64,000 bases of DNA, taken from positions 166,454-230,453 of the forward strand of contig JBJXDY010000114.1 of NCBI GenBank assembly GCA_046154965.1, given 5' to 3'. A program made the position numbers and the translations under genes. Below the pieces are notes generated by a model that was not told the origin of the DNA, did no database searches, and saw nothing but the letters and a program-made list of their open reading frames with translations. The stretch's first letter is position 1. Each line of letters begins with the position of its first letter. Of this stretch, positions 49,203 through 58,340 are shown piece by piece. Source of the DNA: DATKFM01 sp046154965 (GTDB taxonomy: Bacteria; Pseudomonadota; Alphaproteobacteria; Dongiales; Dongiaceae).

Positions 49203-51005
49203 CTATCCGCACACCGCCACCGCCGCATCATCCAGCAAAAGCTGCACACCCGACTGCCCCTGCCAGTTGTCGACCCGCAGATGGCCGGCGACGTGGAGCG
49301 GGGCGTTGCGGGCGCCCAGCAGCGCCTGGCCCAACCCGCCATCAAGGCTGCGGAAGGCGATGGCTTTCAGCCGCTGGCCGTCGCTGCCGGACAGGATCGC
49401 CCGGACGTGGCTTTCGCCCACCACATCGGCGCGGACCACCTTCATGTCGGGTATGGCGAAGCGCGGTTCCGGATTGCCGCTGCCGAAGGGGCCCAGGCGC
49501 TCCACGATCTGCGCGATCTCGGGCGAGGCGCCGCGGGCCGCGAGCGTGGCGTCGACCGTAAGCAGGGGCATGAGGCCATCGGCGGCCATCGCCTTCACCC
49601 GGCTCCCGACGAACTCCCTCAGCGCACCGATGTTGCTTTCGGCCACCGTGAACCCCGCGGCCATGGCGTGGCCGCCGCCATTGATCAGCAGGCCGGCCTG
49701 GCGCGCGGCGATGATGGCGGCACCCATGTCGAAGCCCGGGATCGAGCGGCCGGAGCCCTTGGCCACGCCGTTCTCGATCGCGGCCACGCAGGCCGGGCGG
49801 TTGAAGCGCTCCTTCAGCCGTGCCGCGACGATGCCGATGACGCCGGCATGCCAGCCCTCGGCGGCCACCAGGAGGAAGCGGTCATCGCCGGCCTCGCGCT
49901 CCACGCGGCCGATGGCGTCGGTGAGCACCGTCTGCTCGATGGCCCGGCGCTCGGTATTCAGGATGTCGAGCTGCCGCGCCAGATCCGCCGCCAGGGTTGC
50001 GTCGTCGGTGGAGAGCAGCCGGGCGCCCATATCCGACTTGCCGACCCGGCCTCCGGCATTGATGCGGGGGCCGAGGATGTAGCCGGCATGGTAAGCGGTG
50101 GGCATCTCGGAGAGGCGCGCCACGTCGCCCAGCGCCGCGAGGCCCGGATTGCCGCGGCGGGCCATCACCTTCAGGCCCTGGGCCACCAGCGCCCGGTTGA
50201 CGCCGGTGAGCGGCACCACGTCGCAGACCGTGCCCAGCGCCACCAGGTCCAGCCATTGCCGGAGGTCGGGCTCGGCGCGGCCGGCGCCGTACCAGCCGGC
50301 CGCCCGCAGTGCCCGGTTCAGCGCCACGATCAGCAGGAAAGTCACGCCCACGGCAGCCAGCTGGCCGCAGCCGCTGCTGTCGTCCAGGCGGTTAGGGTTG
50401 ATGACCGCGGCCGCCATGGGCAGCGACGGCTCGGCGGTGTGGTGATCCACCACGATCGTCTGGAGCCCGGCCTTGGCGGCGCCTTCCAGCGGCGCGAAGG
50501 CGGTGGTGCCGCAATCCACGGTGATAACGACCGCGACACCCTCCGCCCGCAGCTTCAACAGCGCCGGCAGGTTCGGGCCGTAACCCTCTGTCATGCGGTC
50601 GGGAATATAGATCCGCAGCGGCACACCGATGGCGCTGAAGAAACGGTGCAGCAATGCCGAGGAAGTCGCTCCATCCACATCGTAATCGCCGAACACCGCG
50701 ATCTTCTCGTCACCCTGGATCGCCGCCGCCAGCCGCGCCGCCGCTGCGTCCATGTCCTGGAGGCGCGCGGGATCGGGCAGCAGGTCCCGCAGGGTGGGAT
50801 TGAGGAAACTGGCAGCGGAGTCCAGATCGATGCCCCGCGCCGCCATCATCCGGCCGACGATCTCCGGCACCGATAGCCGCTGGGCCAGCGCCAGACCGAG
50901 CCGGTCATCGCCGCCCCGGGAGACCCAGCGGCGGCCCAGCACCGACCGTTGCACGCCCAGGATGGCCGCGCTGTCCGTTACCTGCTGCGGTGCCGCCAAG
51001 GCCAT
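49203..51005 (-). CDS. recJ: single-stranded-DNA-specific exonuclease RecJ
   Basis: RecJ degrades 5' single-strand ends in recombination and mismatch repair. The 600-residue protein has the DHH phosphoesterase motifs IAVFGDYDVDGATSSALL (motif I), TVDCGTTAF, IVVDHHTAEP (motif III) and, in the second half, the DHHA1 nucleic-acid domain with NGGGHAMAAGFTV, plus a C-terminal OB fold. All metal-ligand motifs appear intact. It is followed on the same strand, in reading order upstream, by glpX and hom genes, all minus. Confidence 0.96.
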   Translation of the reverse strand: MALAAPQQVTDSAAILGVQRSVLGRRWVSRGGDDRLGLALAQRLSVPEIVGRMMAARGIDLDSAASFLNPTLRDLLPDPARLQDMDAAAARLAAAIQGDEKIAVFGDYDVDGATSSALLHRFFSAIGVPLRIYIPDRMTEGYGPNLPALLKLRAEGVAVVITVDCGTTAFAPLEGAAKAGLQTIVVDHHTAEPSLPMAAAVINPNRLDDSSGCGQLAAVGVTFLLIVALNRALRAAGWYGAGRAEPDLRQWLDLVALGTVCDVVPLTGVNRALVAQGLKVMARRGNPGLAALGDVARLSEMPTAYHAGYILGPRINAGGRVGKSDMGARLLSTDDATLAADLARQLDILNTERRAIEQTVLTDAIGRVEREAGDDRFLLVAAEGWHAGVIGIVAARLKERFNRPACVAAIENGVAKGSGRSIPGFDMGAAIIAARQAGLLINGGGHAMAAGFTVAESNIGALREFVGSRVKAMAADGLMPLLTVDATLAARGASPEIAQIVERLGPFGSGNPEPRFAIPDMKVVRADVVGESHVRAILSGSDGQRLKAIAFRSLDGGLGQALLGARNAPLHVAGHLRVDNWQGQSGVQLLLDDAAVAVCG

Positions 51006-51098
51006 GGCACTCCTGGGAATGGAATTGATCGGGCCGCTGAGGCCAGCCCTCTGCTTAGCGCAGATTCGCCGCCGCAGGAACAGCGCCGGCCAAGCGCC

Positions 51099-52073
51099 CT
51101 AGCCTTCCATCAACGGCTTGCGGGCGAAATTGTGCTGCGCCTCGATCACCCGGACGGTGCCTGTTTTCGACCGCATCACCATGGAGTGGGTGGTGCCTCC
51201 GTCCTGGAACCGCCGCACGCCCCGCAGCATGGTGCCGTCGGTGACGCCGGTGGCGGCGAACATCACGTCGCCCTTGGCCATGTCCATCATGTCGTATTTG
51301 CGGTTGAGGTCCGAGATGCCCAAGCGCAGGCCGCGGCCGCGCTCGTCGTCATTGCGGAAGATCAGCCGCCCCTGCATCTGGCCGCCGATGCAGCGCAGCG
51401 CCGCCGCCGCCAACACGCCCTCGGGCGCGCCGCCGGTGCCCATGTAGATATCGACGCCGCTGCCGGCGCGGGCGGTGGAGATGACACCGCTGACATCGCC
51501 GTCGGAGATCAGCATGATGCGGGCGCCCGCCGCGCGGACCCGCGCGATCAGCTCCGCATGTCGCGGCCGGTCCAGGATGCAGGCGACGATATCAGGCACC
51601 TCCACCTTCCGCGCCTTGGCCAGGTTTTTCAGGTTTTCCTCCGGCTTGGCGTCCAGGTCCACCACGCCATCGGGAAGCCCGCCGCCAACGGCGATCTTGT
51701 CCATGTAGACGTCGGGCGCATTGAGGAAGCCGCCCTCCTCCGCCATCGCCACCACGCTGAGCGCGTTATTGCCGCCCTTGGCGGTAATGGTGGTGCCTTC
51801 CAGGGGATCCAGCGCGATATCCACCCGCGGCCCGCCGGCGCCCACTTTCTCGCCGATATAGAGCATCGGCGCCTCGTCGCGCTCGCCCTCGCCGATCACC
51901 ACCACGCCGTCGATGGCGAGGCCGTTGAGCGAGCGGCGCATGGCGTCCACCGCAGCCTGGTCGGCCGCCTTCTCATCGCCGCGCCCCATCAGGCGCGAGG
52001 ACGCCAGGGCCGCGGCTTCCGTGACCCGCACCACCTCCAGCGCCAGATTGCGATCCATCTTCTTCGCCATCAT
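51099..52073 (-). CDS. glpX: class II fructose-1,6-bisphosphatase GlpX
   Basis: GlpX hydrolyses fructose-1,6-bisphosphate in gluconeogenesis. The 324-residue protein starts with the family helix LALEVVRVTEAAALASSRLM and has the metal/phosphate motifs GVVVIGEGERDEAPMLYIGE and DIALDPLEGTT, and LISDGDVSG. It lies between hom (43 bases upstream in its reading direction) and recJ, the frequent alphaproteobacterial order hom-glpX-recJ. Confidence 0.95.
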   Translation of the reverse strand: MMAKKMDRNLALEVVRVTEAAALASSRLMGRGDEKAADQAAVDAMRRSLNGLAIDGVVVIGEGERDEAPMLYIGEKVGAGGPRVDIALDPLEGTTITAKGGNNALSVVAMAEEGGFLNAPDVYMDKIAVGGGLPDGVVDLDAKPEENLKNLAKARKVEVPDIVACILDRPRHAELIARVRAAGARIMLISDGDVSGVISTARAGSGVDIYMGTGGAPEGVLAAAALRCIGGQMQGRLIFRNDDERGRGLRLGISDLNRKYDMMDMAKGDVMFAATGVTDGTMLRGVRRFQDGGTTHSMVMRSKTGTVRVIEAQHNFARKPLMEG

Positions 52074-52116
52074 TCCCCCCTTCGCAGACCGGATGGCGCG
52101 GCGATCCCCAAGGGGA

Positions 52117-53409
52117 TCACAGCGTCTCGATCCGAATCAGCCGCGGCGGTTCGACCACCGTCTTCAAGCTTTCGATCCGCGCCAGAGCACGACGCATCGA
52201 GGACTCCACCGTATCATGGGTGGTGAGCACCACGGGCACCGCTTCGTCGGGCGCCCGGCCCCGCTGCAGCATGGCCTCCAGCGAAACTTCCTCATCCCGC
52301 AGGGCCGCGGTTACATCGGCAATTACGCCCGGCCGATCCACCACCATCAGCCGGATGTAATAGGCGCCCCGATGGCGCTCCATCGGCGACACCGGCAGCC
52401 TCTTGAGCTGCGCCGCCGGGATCGAGAAGGTCGGCAGCATGCGGCCGCGGGCGATATCGATCAGGTCGGACACCACCGCCGAAGCGGTCGGCCCGGCGCC
52501 GGCGCCGCGGCCTTCCGCCACGTTCTGGCCGACGAAGTCGCCTTCGGTGACCACCGCATTGAACACGCCCTCCACATGGGCGATGGGCGTGCCCAGAGGC
52601 ACCATGCAGGGATGCACCCGCTGCTCGATGCCCAGCTCGGTCGGCCGCGCGATGCCCAACAGCTTGATGCGGTAGCCGAGTTCCTCGGCATAGGCGATGT
52701 CGGTGGCGCTGACATGGCGGATGCCCTCGACATGGATGCCGGCGAAATTGATCTCGCAGCCAAAGGCGACGCTGGTGAGGATGGCCAGCTTATGCGCGGC
52801 GTCGATGCCATCGACATCGAAGGACGGATCGGCCTCGGCATAGCCCAGCTTCTGCGCTTCCGCCAGCACGTCGGCGAATTCGCGGCCGGTTTTGCGCATG
52901 GTCGTGAGGATATAGTTGCAGGTGCCGTTCAGGATGCCGTAGACGCGCTCGATGCGATTGGCCGCCAGGCCTTCGCGGAAATTTTTGATGACGGGGATGC
53001 CGCCGGCCACCGCCGCTTCGTAAGTCAGGACGACGCCCACCTCCTCAGCCTTGCGGGCCAGCGCCGTGCCATGCATGGCCAGTAGCGCCTTGTTGGCGGT
53101 GACGACGTGTTTGTGCGCACCGATGGACTTCTCCACCAGCGCCTTGGCGATCCCATCGGAGCCGCCGATCAGCTCCGCCACTACATCCACATCGGGATCT
53201 TCGGCCAGCTTCAGCGGATCGTCATGCCATCGGTAGCCGGAAAGATCGATACCGCGGTCGCGTTTCCGCTCCCGTGCCGACACGGCCGTGACTTTGATGG
53301 CGCGGCCGCAGCGCTGCGCCAGCAACGTGCCATGCTCCTGCAGCAGCTTGACGGTGCCGGCGCCGACGGTGCCGAGCCCGGCGATGCCAATGCGCAGCGG
53401 CTGCGTCAT
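52117..53409 (-). CDS. hom: homoserine dehydrogenase
   Basis: Reduces aspartate semialdehyde to homoserine for threonine and methionine synthesis. The 430-residue protein shows the NAD(P) loop GIAGLGTVGAGTVKLL, the catalytic-domain segment GILNGTCNYILTTM, the loop EADPSFDVDGIDAAHKLAIL and a C-terminal ACT domain (AYYIRLMVVDRPGVIADVTA) for feedback control by threonine. It is the first gene of hom-glpX-recJ. Confidence 0.96.
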   Translation of the reverse strand: MTQPLRIGIAGLGTVGAGTVKLLQEHGTLLAQRCGRAIKVTAVSARERKRDRGIDLSGYRWHDDPLKLAEDPDVDVVAELIGGSDGIAKALVEKSIGAHKHVVTANKALLAMHGTALARKAEEVGVVLTYEAAVAGGIPVIKNFREGLAANRIERVYGILNGTCNYILTTMRKTGREFADVLAEAQKLGYAEADPSFDVDGIDAAHKLAILTSVAFGCEINFAGIHVEGIRHVSATDIAYAEELGYRIKLLGIARPTELGIEQRVHPCMVPLGTPIAHVEGVFNAVVTEGDFVGQNVAEGRGAGAGPTASAVVSDLIDIARGRMLPTFSIPAAQLKRLPVSPMERHRGAYYIRLMVVDRPGVIADVTAALRDEEVSLEAMLQRGRAPDEAVPVVLTTHDTVESSMRRALARIESLKTVVEPPRLIRIETL

Positions 53410-53452
53410 GGCCGGACTCCGCGCCGACGCGGCAGTCGTACAAGGGCCGTCA

Positions 53453-54244
53453 TTAATTGCTCAGCAGGATTTCGACACGCTGATTGGCCGCAGCGCCCTG
53501 GGCGCCGGTCTCATCATAGACGCTGCCGGCGCCGGTTGCGGTCTGGATGATCGATGACGGCACGCCTTCTTCCATAAGCTGGGCCGCAACGGCATTCGCA
53601 CGCGCCAACGCCATGTCGAGCTGGGCAGCTTCCGACTCCGCCAGTTCGGTTTTGCTCGCATGGCCGACGACTGTCAGCCGCTTGATCTGTTGGCGCCGCT
53701 GCAACAGCGCGACGTCATGCAGGATCGCGCGGTCGCGGTCGGTCATGCTGTCGGAGCCCGGCTGGAAGAAGATCACGGCGGCGGTATCGCCCGATGTCGG
53801 CGGCAGCGCCGCGACCTCCGGCGGCGGCAGCGATGCCGCCGCAGATTCCGGATCCTCGGCGCCGGACGCCGACTCCTCGCCATCAGCCGTGGCCGCCGGC
53901 GCCGCGGTGCTGGCCGGCGGCGGCGGTGCGGCGGGAACCTGGGTGGTCTCCTCGTTCAGCGGCTCATCGGTGTATTCCGCGTTGGCGCGATCGGCCGCCA
54001 GTTGCTGCAACAGCTTGTCGCGCTCGATCTTCGGCGTCGATTCCGGCGCCTGATCCGGCACCGTGCCCAGATTGGGGAATTCCTCGCTGCCCGATTCGAC
54101 GGGCGTGGCGGCCGAGCCCGGCGCCTGCGCCTCTTCGCCGGAAGAACTGCAGCCGCCGGCGATTAAAGTTGCGGCAAGAAGCATCGCCTTCAGCTTCCAA
54201 CGCAGGTCTGCGGCAAGCGGCATGGTCTCTAAACCCTGTGACAT
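53453..54244 (-). CDS. OmpA-family lipoprotein
   Basis: A 263-residue outer-membrane-type protein: lipobox LIAGGC (Cys about residue 32), a long acidic Pro/Ala/Glu-rich linker (about 35-150), then an OmpA-like peptidoglycan-binding domain with LTVVGHASKTELAESEAAQL and the ANQRVEILL end. It would tether the outer membrane to the cell wall. The start may be 54244 or the ATG seven codons later. It is divergent from phaC. Confidence 0.82.
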   Translation of the reverse strand: MSQGLETMPLAADLRWKLKAMLLAATLIAGGCSSSGEEAQAPGSAATPVESGSEEFPNLGTVPDQAPESTPKIERDKLLQQLAADRANAEYTDEPLNEETTQVPAAPPPPASTAAPAATADGEESASGAEDPESAAASLPPPEVAALPPTSGDTAAVIFFQPGSDSMTDRDRAILHDVALLQRRQQIKRLTVVGHASKTELAESEAAQLDMALARANAVAAQLMEEGVPSSIIQTATGAGSVYDETGAQGAAANQRVEILLSN

Positions 54245-54270
54245 CTTGGCTATTCGGCTCCGAGAATCAG

Positions 54271-54308
54271 TTGTCAGTCTATTGCAGCAAGCCTATGTTG
54301 CAATGCAG
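54271..54308 (+). promoter_or_regulatory. phaC promoter with PhaR-like site
   Basis: TTGTCA (54271-54276), 17 bases, TATGTT (54294-54299) reads as a sigma-70-type promoter. Overlapping its -10, TTGCAATGCAG (54298-54308) differs by one base from the CTGC-N3-GCAG pattern I recall for the PHA repressor PhaR. ATTGCAGCAA lies in the spacer. Repression of phaC at this site is an inference. Confidence 0.5.
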
Positions 54309-54369
54309 AAAGACAGGGGCCATATACGATTTAGGCCCGAAAACCGTGCGGGATCATAGGGAAAGGAAG

Positions 54370-56163
54370 ATGGCGGATCAACCGGGAGCGGCAAGCGATT
54401 TTCCCGACCCGGCCGAGCTGTCCAAGACCCTTGCCAGCATCGCCGAGCGGTCGCAACGCATCGTCAGCGATTTCCTGAAGCACCAGAGCGAGCATGGCTT
54501 CGGCATGGCCGATCCGCTCAATGTCGGCGCCGCGTTCATGGAAATGACCACGCGGCTGATGACCGATCCGGCCAAGCTGTGGCAGTCGCAGATGAACCTG
54601 TGGCAGGCCCATATGGACCTCTGGCAGTCCGCCGCCCGGCGCCTGATGGGCGAGGACACGGCGCCGGCTCACAGCCCGGCGCCCGACGACCGCCGCTTCA
54701 AAGATGCGGCCTGGGAGGAGAACCAGCTCTTCGACTACATAAAACAGTCCTATCTGCTGACCGCCCGCTGGATGCAGCAGACGGTGCGGGATGTGGACGG
54801 GCTGGACGACAAGACGGCGAAGAAGGTGGACTTCTACACCCGCCAGTTCGTCGACGCGATGGCGCCCAGCAATTTCCTGTTCACCAATCCGGAAGTGCTG
54901 CGGACCACCATGGAGTCCGGCGGCGAGAACCTGGTGAAGGGCCTGCAGAACCTGCTGGGCGATCTGGAGCGCGGCAAGGGCCGGCTGCATATCAAGATGA
55001 CCGATCTGGACGCCTTCAAGATCGGCGAGAACATCGCGATCACGCCCGGAAAAGTGGTGTTCCAGAACGACCTGATCCAGCTCATCCAGTACAATCCGAC
55101 CACCGAAAAGGTGCAGCGGCGGCCGCTGCTGATCATCCCGCCTTGGATAAACAAGTTCTACATCCTGGATCTCCGGGAAAAGAACTCGTTCATCAAATGG
55201 GCCGTGGCGCAGGGGCAGACCGTCTTCGTCGTCTCCTGGGTGAACCCGGACGAGAAGCTGGCGGCCAAGAGCTTTGAGGACTACATGGTCGAGGGACCGC
55301 TCGCGGCGCTCGATGCGATGGAAAAGGCCACCGGCGAGAAGGAGTGCAATGTCATCGGCTACTGCCTCGGCGGCACGCTGTTGGCGTCCACGCTCGCCTA
55401 CATGGCGACGAAGAAGGACAAGCGCATCGCCAGCGCCACCTTCTTCACCACGCTGGTCGACTTTAAGGAACCCGGCGAGCTCGGCGTGTTCATCGACGAA
55501 GAGCAGCTCGCCGCGCTGGAACAGCGGATGAGCGAGAAGGGCTACCTGGAAGGCAGCTCGATGGCGAATACGTTCAACATGCTGCGCGCCAACGACCTGA
55601 TCTGGTCCTTCGTGGTGAACAACTATCTGCTGGGCAAGGACCCCTTCCCGTTCGATCTCCTGTACTGGAACTCCGATTCCACGCGCATGCCCGCGGCGAT
55701 GCACAGCTTCTATCTCCGGCGCATGTACCAGGAGAACAAGCTGTCCACGCCCGGCGGCATCACGCTGAAGGGCGTGCCGATCGACCTGCGCAAGATCGAT
55801 CTACCGGGCTATATCCTGTCAACACGCGAGGATCATATCGCGCCCTGGATGGCAACCTATGTGGCGGCCCATATCTACAAGGGCGATACGCGGTTCGTCC
55901 TGGCGGCTTCCGGCCATATCGCCGGCGTGGTCAATCATCCGGATGCCAAGAAGTACAACTACTGGACCAACGACAAGCTGCCCGAAGATCCCCATGCCTG
56001 GCTGATGAGTGCGACGGAGCATCCAGGCTCCTGGTGGACGGACTGGTCGGCCTGGGTGAAGAAGCATGGCGGCGGCGAGGTCAAGGCGCGCAAGCCCGGC
56101 GACGGCAAATTGAAGGCGATCGAGGATGCGCCCGGCTCCTATGTCAAGGTGCGCCTGCAATAG
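54370..56163 (+). CDS. phaC: class I polyhydroxyalkanoate synthase PhaC
   Basis: PhaC polymerises 3-hydroxyacyl-CoA into storage polyester at the granule surface. The 597-residue protein has the class I N-terminal domain (SGGENLVKGLQNLLGDLERG, then LLIIPPWINKFYILDL) and an alpha/beta-hydrolase core with lipase-like box GYCLGG (nucleophile C332), D488 (STREDHIAPW) and H516 (SGHIAGV). ATG 54370 is preceded by AAAGGAAG; the frame running from 53794 is a spurious extension. No phaA, phaB or phasin gene is adjacent. Confidence 0.97.
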   Translation: MADQPGAASDFPDPAELSKTLASIAERSQRIVSDFLKHQSEHGFGMADPLNVGAAFMEMTTRLMTDPAKLWQSQMNLWQAHMDLWQSAARRLMGEDTAPAHSPAPDDRRFKDAAWEENQLFDYIKQSYLLTARWMQQTVRDVDGLDDKTAKKVDFYTRQFVDAMAPSNFLFTNPEVLRTTMESGGENLVKGLQNLLGDLERGKGRLHIKMTDLDAFKIGENIAITPGKVVFQNDLIQLIQYNPTTEKVQRRPLLIIPPWINKFYILDLREKNSFIKWAVAQGQTVFVVSWVNPDEKLAAKSFEDYMVEGPLAALDAMEKATGEKECNVIGYCLGGTLLASTLAYMATKKDKRIASATFFTTLVDFKEPGELGVFIDEEQLAALEQRMSEKGYLEGSSMANTFNMLRANDLIWSFVVNNYLLGKDPFPFDLLYWNSDSTRMPAAMHSFYLRRMYQENKLSTPGGITLKGVPIDLRKIDLPGYILSTREDHIAPWMATYVAAHIYKGDTRFVLAASGHIAGVVNHPDAKKYNYWTNDKLPEDPHAWLMSATEHPGSWWTDWSAWVKKHGGGEVKARKPGDGKLKAIEDAPGSYVKVRLQ

Positions 56164-56251
56164 CGCGACCGGCGCTTTGCCTTATTCACTCCGCAATTGG
56201 CCGTTAGCTGACGATACTCAATCTACCGGAACATGCTCCCCTCTTGTCATT

Positions 56252-56334
56252 GCCGGGCTTGATCCGGCAATCCAAAGGCTATGAGAGCGTGTCCCGCTCC
56301 TTGCGGGTTTGTGGATCGCCGGGTCAAGCCCGGC
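56252..56334. repeat. long imperfect inverted repeat
   Basis: GCCGGGCTTGATCCGGC with AATCC, a 37-base spacer, then GGATCGCCGGGTCAAGCC and CGGC: arms of about 22 bp with two differences. It is the commonly seen alphaproteobacterial intergenic type CCGGGCTTGA/TCAAGCCCGG. It is downstream of phaC and may be its transcript end. Confidence 0.7.
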
Positions 56335-56422
56335 GAAGACACTGTAGAGATGGAGGAGCACCGATTCTCCTGCTTTACGGTGATATCGTGCGAAATTGGC
56401 GAGCGACGTTGGCAGATTCGGC

Positions 56423-56956
56423 ATGAGACTTCTTCTCTTTCTTTATCTCCTGATAGCTACCGGTTCCTCGGCGGCGGCCGCCGCCGAATGGACCGTCGGT
56501 CCCGCGCCCAGCGATGACCCCAACATGCTTGCCGCCATGGTGACGAATGACACCGGCGACACGCTCTACATCTGGTCGCGCCGCGCCGATGAGCGCTTTC
56601 AGATCTTCGCCGAGCTGCACCCCGGCGCCGGCCACGATTTCGGCCGCGAAATGCCGCGCTATCGGATCGACGACGGCGATGAAATCGACACCGAGCGCAT
56701 CCGCCAGGACGGCGAGGATCTGAACGCGCTCTGGGGCTATATCGGGCCGACATCGGCGATCTGGCTGGTCTGGACCTCGATCCAGGATGAAGTGCTCAGC
56801 GGCGACAGGCTGCATGAATGGTTCGGCGGCAGTGATCTCATCATCACCTGGCGCACGCCGGCAGGCGACCCTCAGGAAGCGCGGTTCACATTGATGGGCG
56901 CCGAGGCGGCGATACTCCAGGCCACCGGCACCAAGCTCGGCGGTGTGGCGGAATGA
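56423..56956 (+). CDS. hypothetical secreted protein
   Basis: A 177-residue protein with a signal peptide (RLLLFLYLLIATGSSAAAAA) and an exported domain without recognisable family motifs: alternating beta-like segments with several Trp (LYIWSRRADERFQIFAEL, AIWLVWTSIQDEVL). The ATG at 56423 is preferred because it gives a clean signal peptide; the frame begins at 56396. It is coupled to the next gene, an acetyltransferase, whose frame starts before this stop. Confidence 0.65.
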   Translation: MRLLLFLYLLIATGSSAAAAAEWTVGPAPSDDPNMLAAMVTNDTGDTLYIWSRRADERFQIFAELHPGAGHDFGREMPRYRIDDGDEIDTERIRQDGEDLNALWGYIGPTSAIWLVWTSIQDEVLSGDRLHEWFGGSDLIITWRTPAGDPQEARFTLMGAEAAILQATGTKLGGVAE

Positions 56957-56963
56957 GGATGCC

Positions 56964-57464
56964 GTGATCGCCGGTGTTCGCTTGCGGCCCTTTACGGCCG
57001 AAGATACGGCGGCGGCAATCGAGTTGCGCAATCTTGCCTTCGCCGAACTAGCCGGCGGCGCTTACACAGCAGAACAATTGGCAGCGCTGCGCAGCAATCG
57101 CGATGCTGCGGCCTACGGCGCCGAACTTGCGCTCAATCACATCATGCTGGCCTTCAACGGTGCGCTTGGCCTTGTCGCCATGGGCGGCTGGATCGCGATG
57201 CCGGATGACGCCACGATCGGCCGAATCCGCAAGCTGGCCGTGCATCCGGCCGCAGCACGGCATGGGCTTGGCCGCCTCATGGTGGAAGACGCCGAGCGAC
57301 GCGCCGAAGAAACCGGCTGTAAGCACTTTATCGTCCGCGCCAGTCTCAACGCCGTGCCGTTCTACGAACGGCTCGGCTATCGGGTGACCAGCCATGGCGT
57401 GGTGCCGACGGCCGCGGGGATCGATGTTCCGATGGCGATGATGGAGAAGGTCTCTGATCTTTGA
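56964..57464 (+). CDS. GNAT family acetyltransferase
   Basis: A 166-residue GNAT protein: VRLRPFTAEDTAAAIELRN at the N-terminus, IRKLAVHPAAARHGLGRLMV with the acetyl-CoA pyrophosphate loop (R/Q-x-x-G-x-G/A pattern as ARHGLGR), and NAVPFYERLGYRV at the C-terminus. The substrate is unknown. A GTG at 56964 with GAGGA nearby is chosen; a GTG at 56943 is possible and would overlap the upstream gene by 14 bases. Confidence 0.85.
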   Translation: MIAGVRLRPFTAEDTAAAIELRNLAFAELAGGAYTAEQLAALRSNRDAAAYGAELALNHIMLAFNGALGLVAMGGWIAMPDDATIGRIRKLAVHPAAARHGLGRLMVEDAERRAEETGCKHFIVRASLNAVPFYERLGYRVTSHGVVPTAAGIDVPMAMMEKVSDL

Positions 57465-57496
57465 AGTTATCCCTATAAGCATCGCAAAACAGACGC

Positions 57497-57560
57497 CTCG
57501 CCCCACGAAGTGGGAGAGGCATGCAACATCCGCGTCCAGCGGATGTTGCCGGTGAGGGGC
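57497..57560. repeat. 64-bp hairpin repeat, copy 1
   Basis: CTCGCCCCACGAAGTGGG, then AGAGGCAT, the 11-bp hairpin GCAACATCCGC-GTCCA-GCGGATGTTGC, then CGGTGAG. It is homologous, in inverse orientation, to 57667-57731. A very common type of intergenic repeat in high-GC proteobacteria. Not a gene. Confidence 0.75.
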
Positions 57561-57666
57561 CGGCGACGATGGTGCCGCCGGCAGACCCTTGGAATCAGAA
57601 GCGCGAGCTCGAGAGGTGATCAGCCCCGCGTTATCTCAAGCATTCACAGAATAGCAATGCTCCCGA

Positions 57667-57731
57667 CCCTCACCCCGCCACATTCGCTGGACGCGAATGT
57701 GGCATCCCTCTCCCGCTTCGCGGGCGAGGGG
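57667..57731. repeat. 64-bp hairpin repeat, copy 2 (inverted)
   Basis: CCCTCACCCC, the hairpin GCCACATTCGC-TGGAC-GCGAATGTGGC, then ATCCCTCTCCCGCTTCGCGG. It is the reverse complement of copy 1 with compensating changes: paired bases changed together in the hairpin stems (A/T to C/G), which implies selection on structure or repeated gain. Between the copies there is nothing recognisable. Confidence 0.75.
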
Positions 57732-57766
57732 ACTGACTTGGACGTCAGGCGAGAATGATAGCGGCC

Positions 57767-58327
57767 CTACCGCCCCACCGGCACCACGTTCTTCCGGTAG
57801 AACTCCGCCCGGCCGACATAATGATCGACAGTCGCGCCGATCATGTCCCACTCCGCGGGCTTCAGTTCGCGCATCAGCTTTGCCGGGGTGCCGGCCCAGA
57901 GTTCGCCGGTCTTGATGCGCTTGCCGGGCGTCAGCACGGCGCCGGCTGCGAGCATGCCGTTGGATTCGATCACACAGCCGTCCATCACCATCGCCTTCAT
58001 GCCGACGAAGGCGCGGTCTTCGAGCAGGCAGCCATGGATCATGGCGAGATGCCCGACAGTGACCTCGTCGCCGATAACCGCCGCATAGCCGAGCGCGCCG
58101 CGGCCGCCATCAGGCTGGCCATTCACATGGATGACCGTGCCGTCCTGGATGTTGGTGCGCTTGCCGATCTTCAGCAGATTGCCGTCGCCGCGCAGCGTAC
58201 AGCCGAACCAGATGCCGCTGCCCTCGCCGATTTCCACGTCGCCGATGATCGCCGCGGTATGGGCGATGAAGACATCGGCGGCGATGCGCGGCTTGTAGTT
58301 GCCGAAAGTGAGGACGGTCGGCTTCAT
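57767..58327 (-). CDS. gamma-class carbonic anhydrase family protein
   Basis: A left-handed beta-helix protein of 186 residues with hexapeptide repeats (FIAHTAAIIGDVEIGEGSGI) and the three metal-binding His of the gamma-CA/PaaY/YrdA family: TVIHVNGQ, VTVGHLAMIHGC. The C-terminal helix follows. The enzyme activity of the family varies, so carbonic anhydrase activity is likely but not certain. It is in a minus-strand run with argC and a beta-CA gene. Confidence 0.92.
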   Translation of the reverse strand: MKPTVLTFGNYKPRIAADVFIAHTAAIIGDVEIGEGSGIWFGCTLRGDGNLLKIGKRTNIQDGTVIHVNGQPDGGRGALGYAAVIGDEVTVGHLAMIHGCLLEDRAFVGMKAMVMDGCVIESNGMLAAGAVLTPGKRIKTGELWAGTPAKLMRELKPAEWDMIGATVDHYVGRAEFYRKNVVPVGR

Positions 58328-58340
58328 GCTGTCACGCGGA

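Noticed and set aside
53794..54369. N-terminal extension of phaC to 789 residues
   Set aside because: It runs through the OmpA-lipoprotein gene on the other strand and the promoter; a strong ribosome site precedes ATG 54370.
54331..55704. 457-residue frame antisense to phaC
   Set aside because: phaC has all catalytic motifs; the antisense translation has none.
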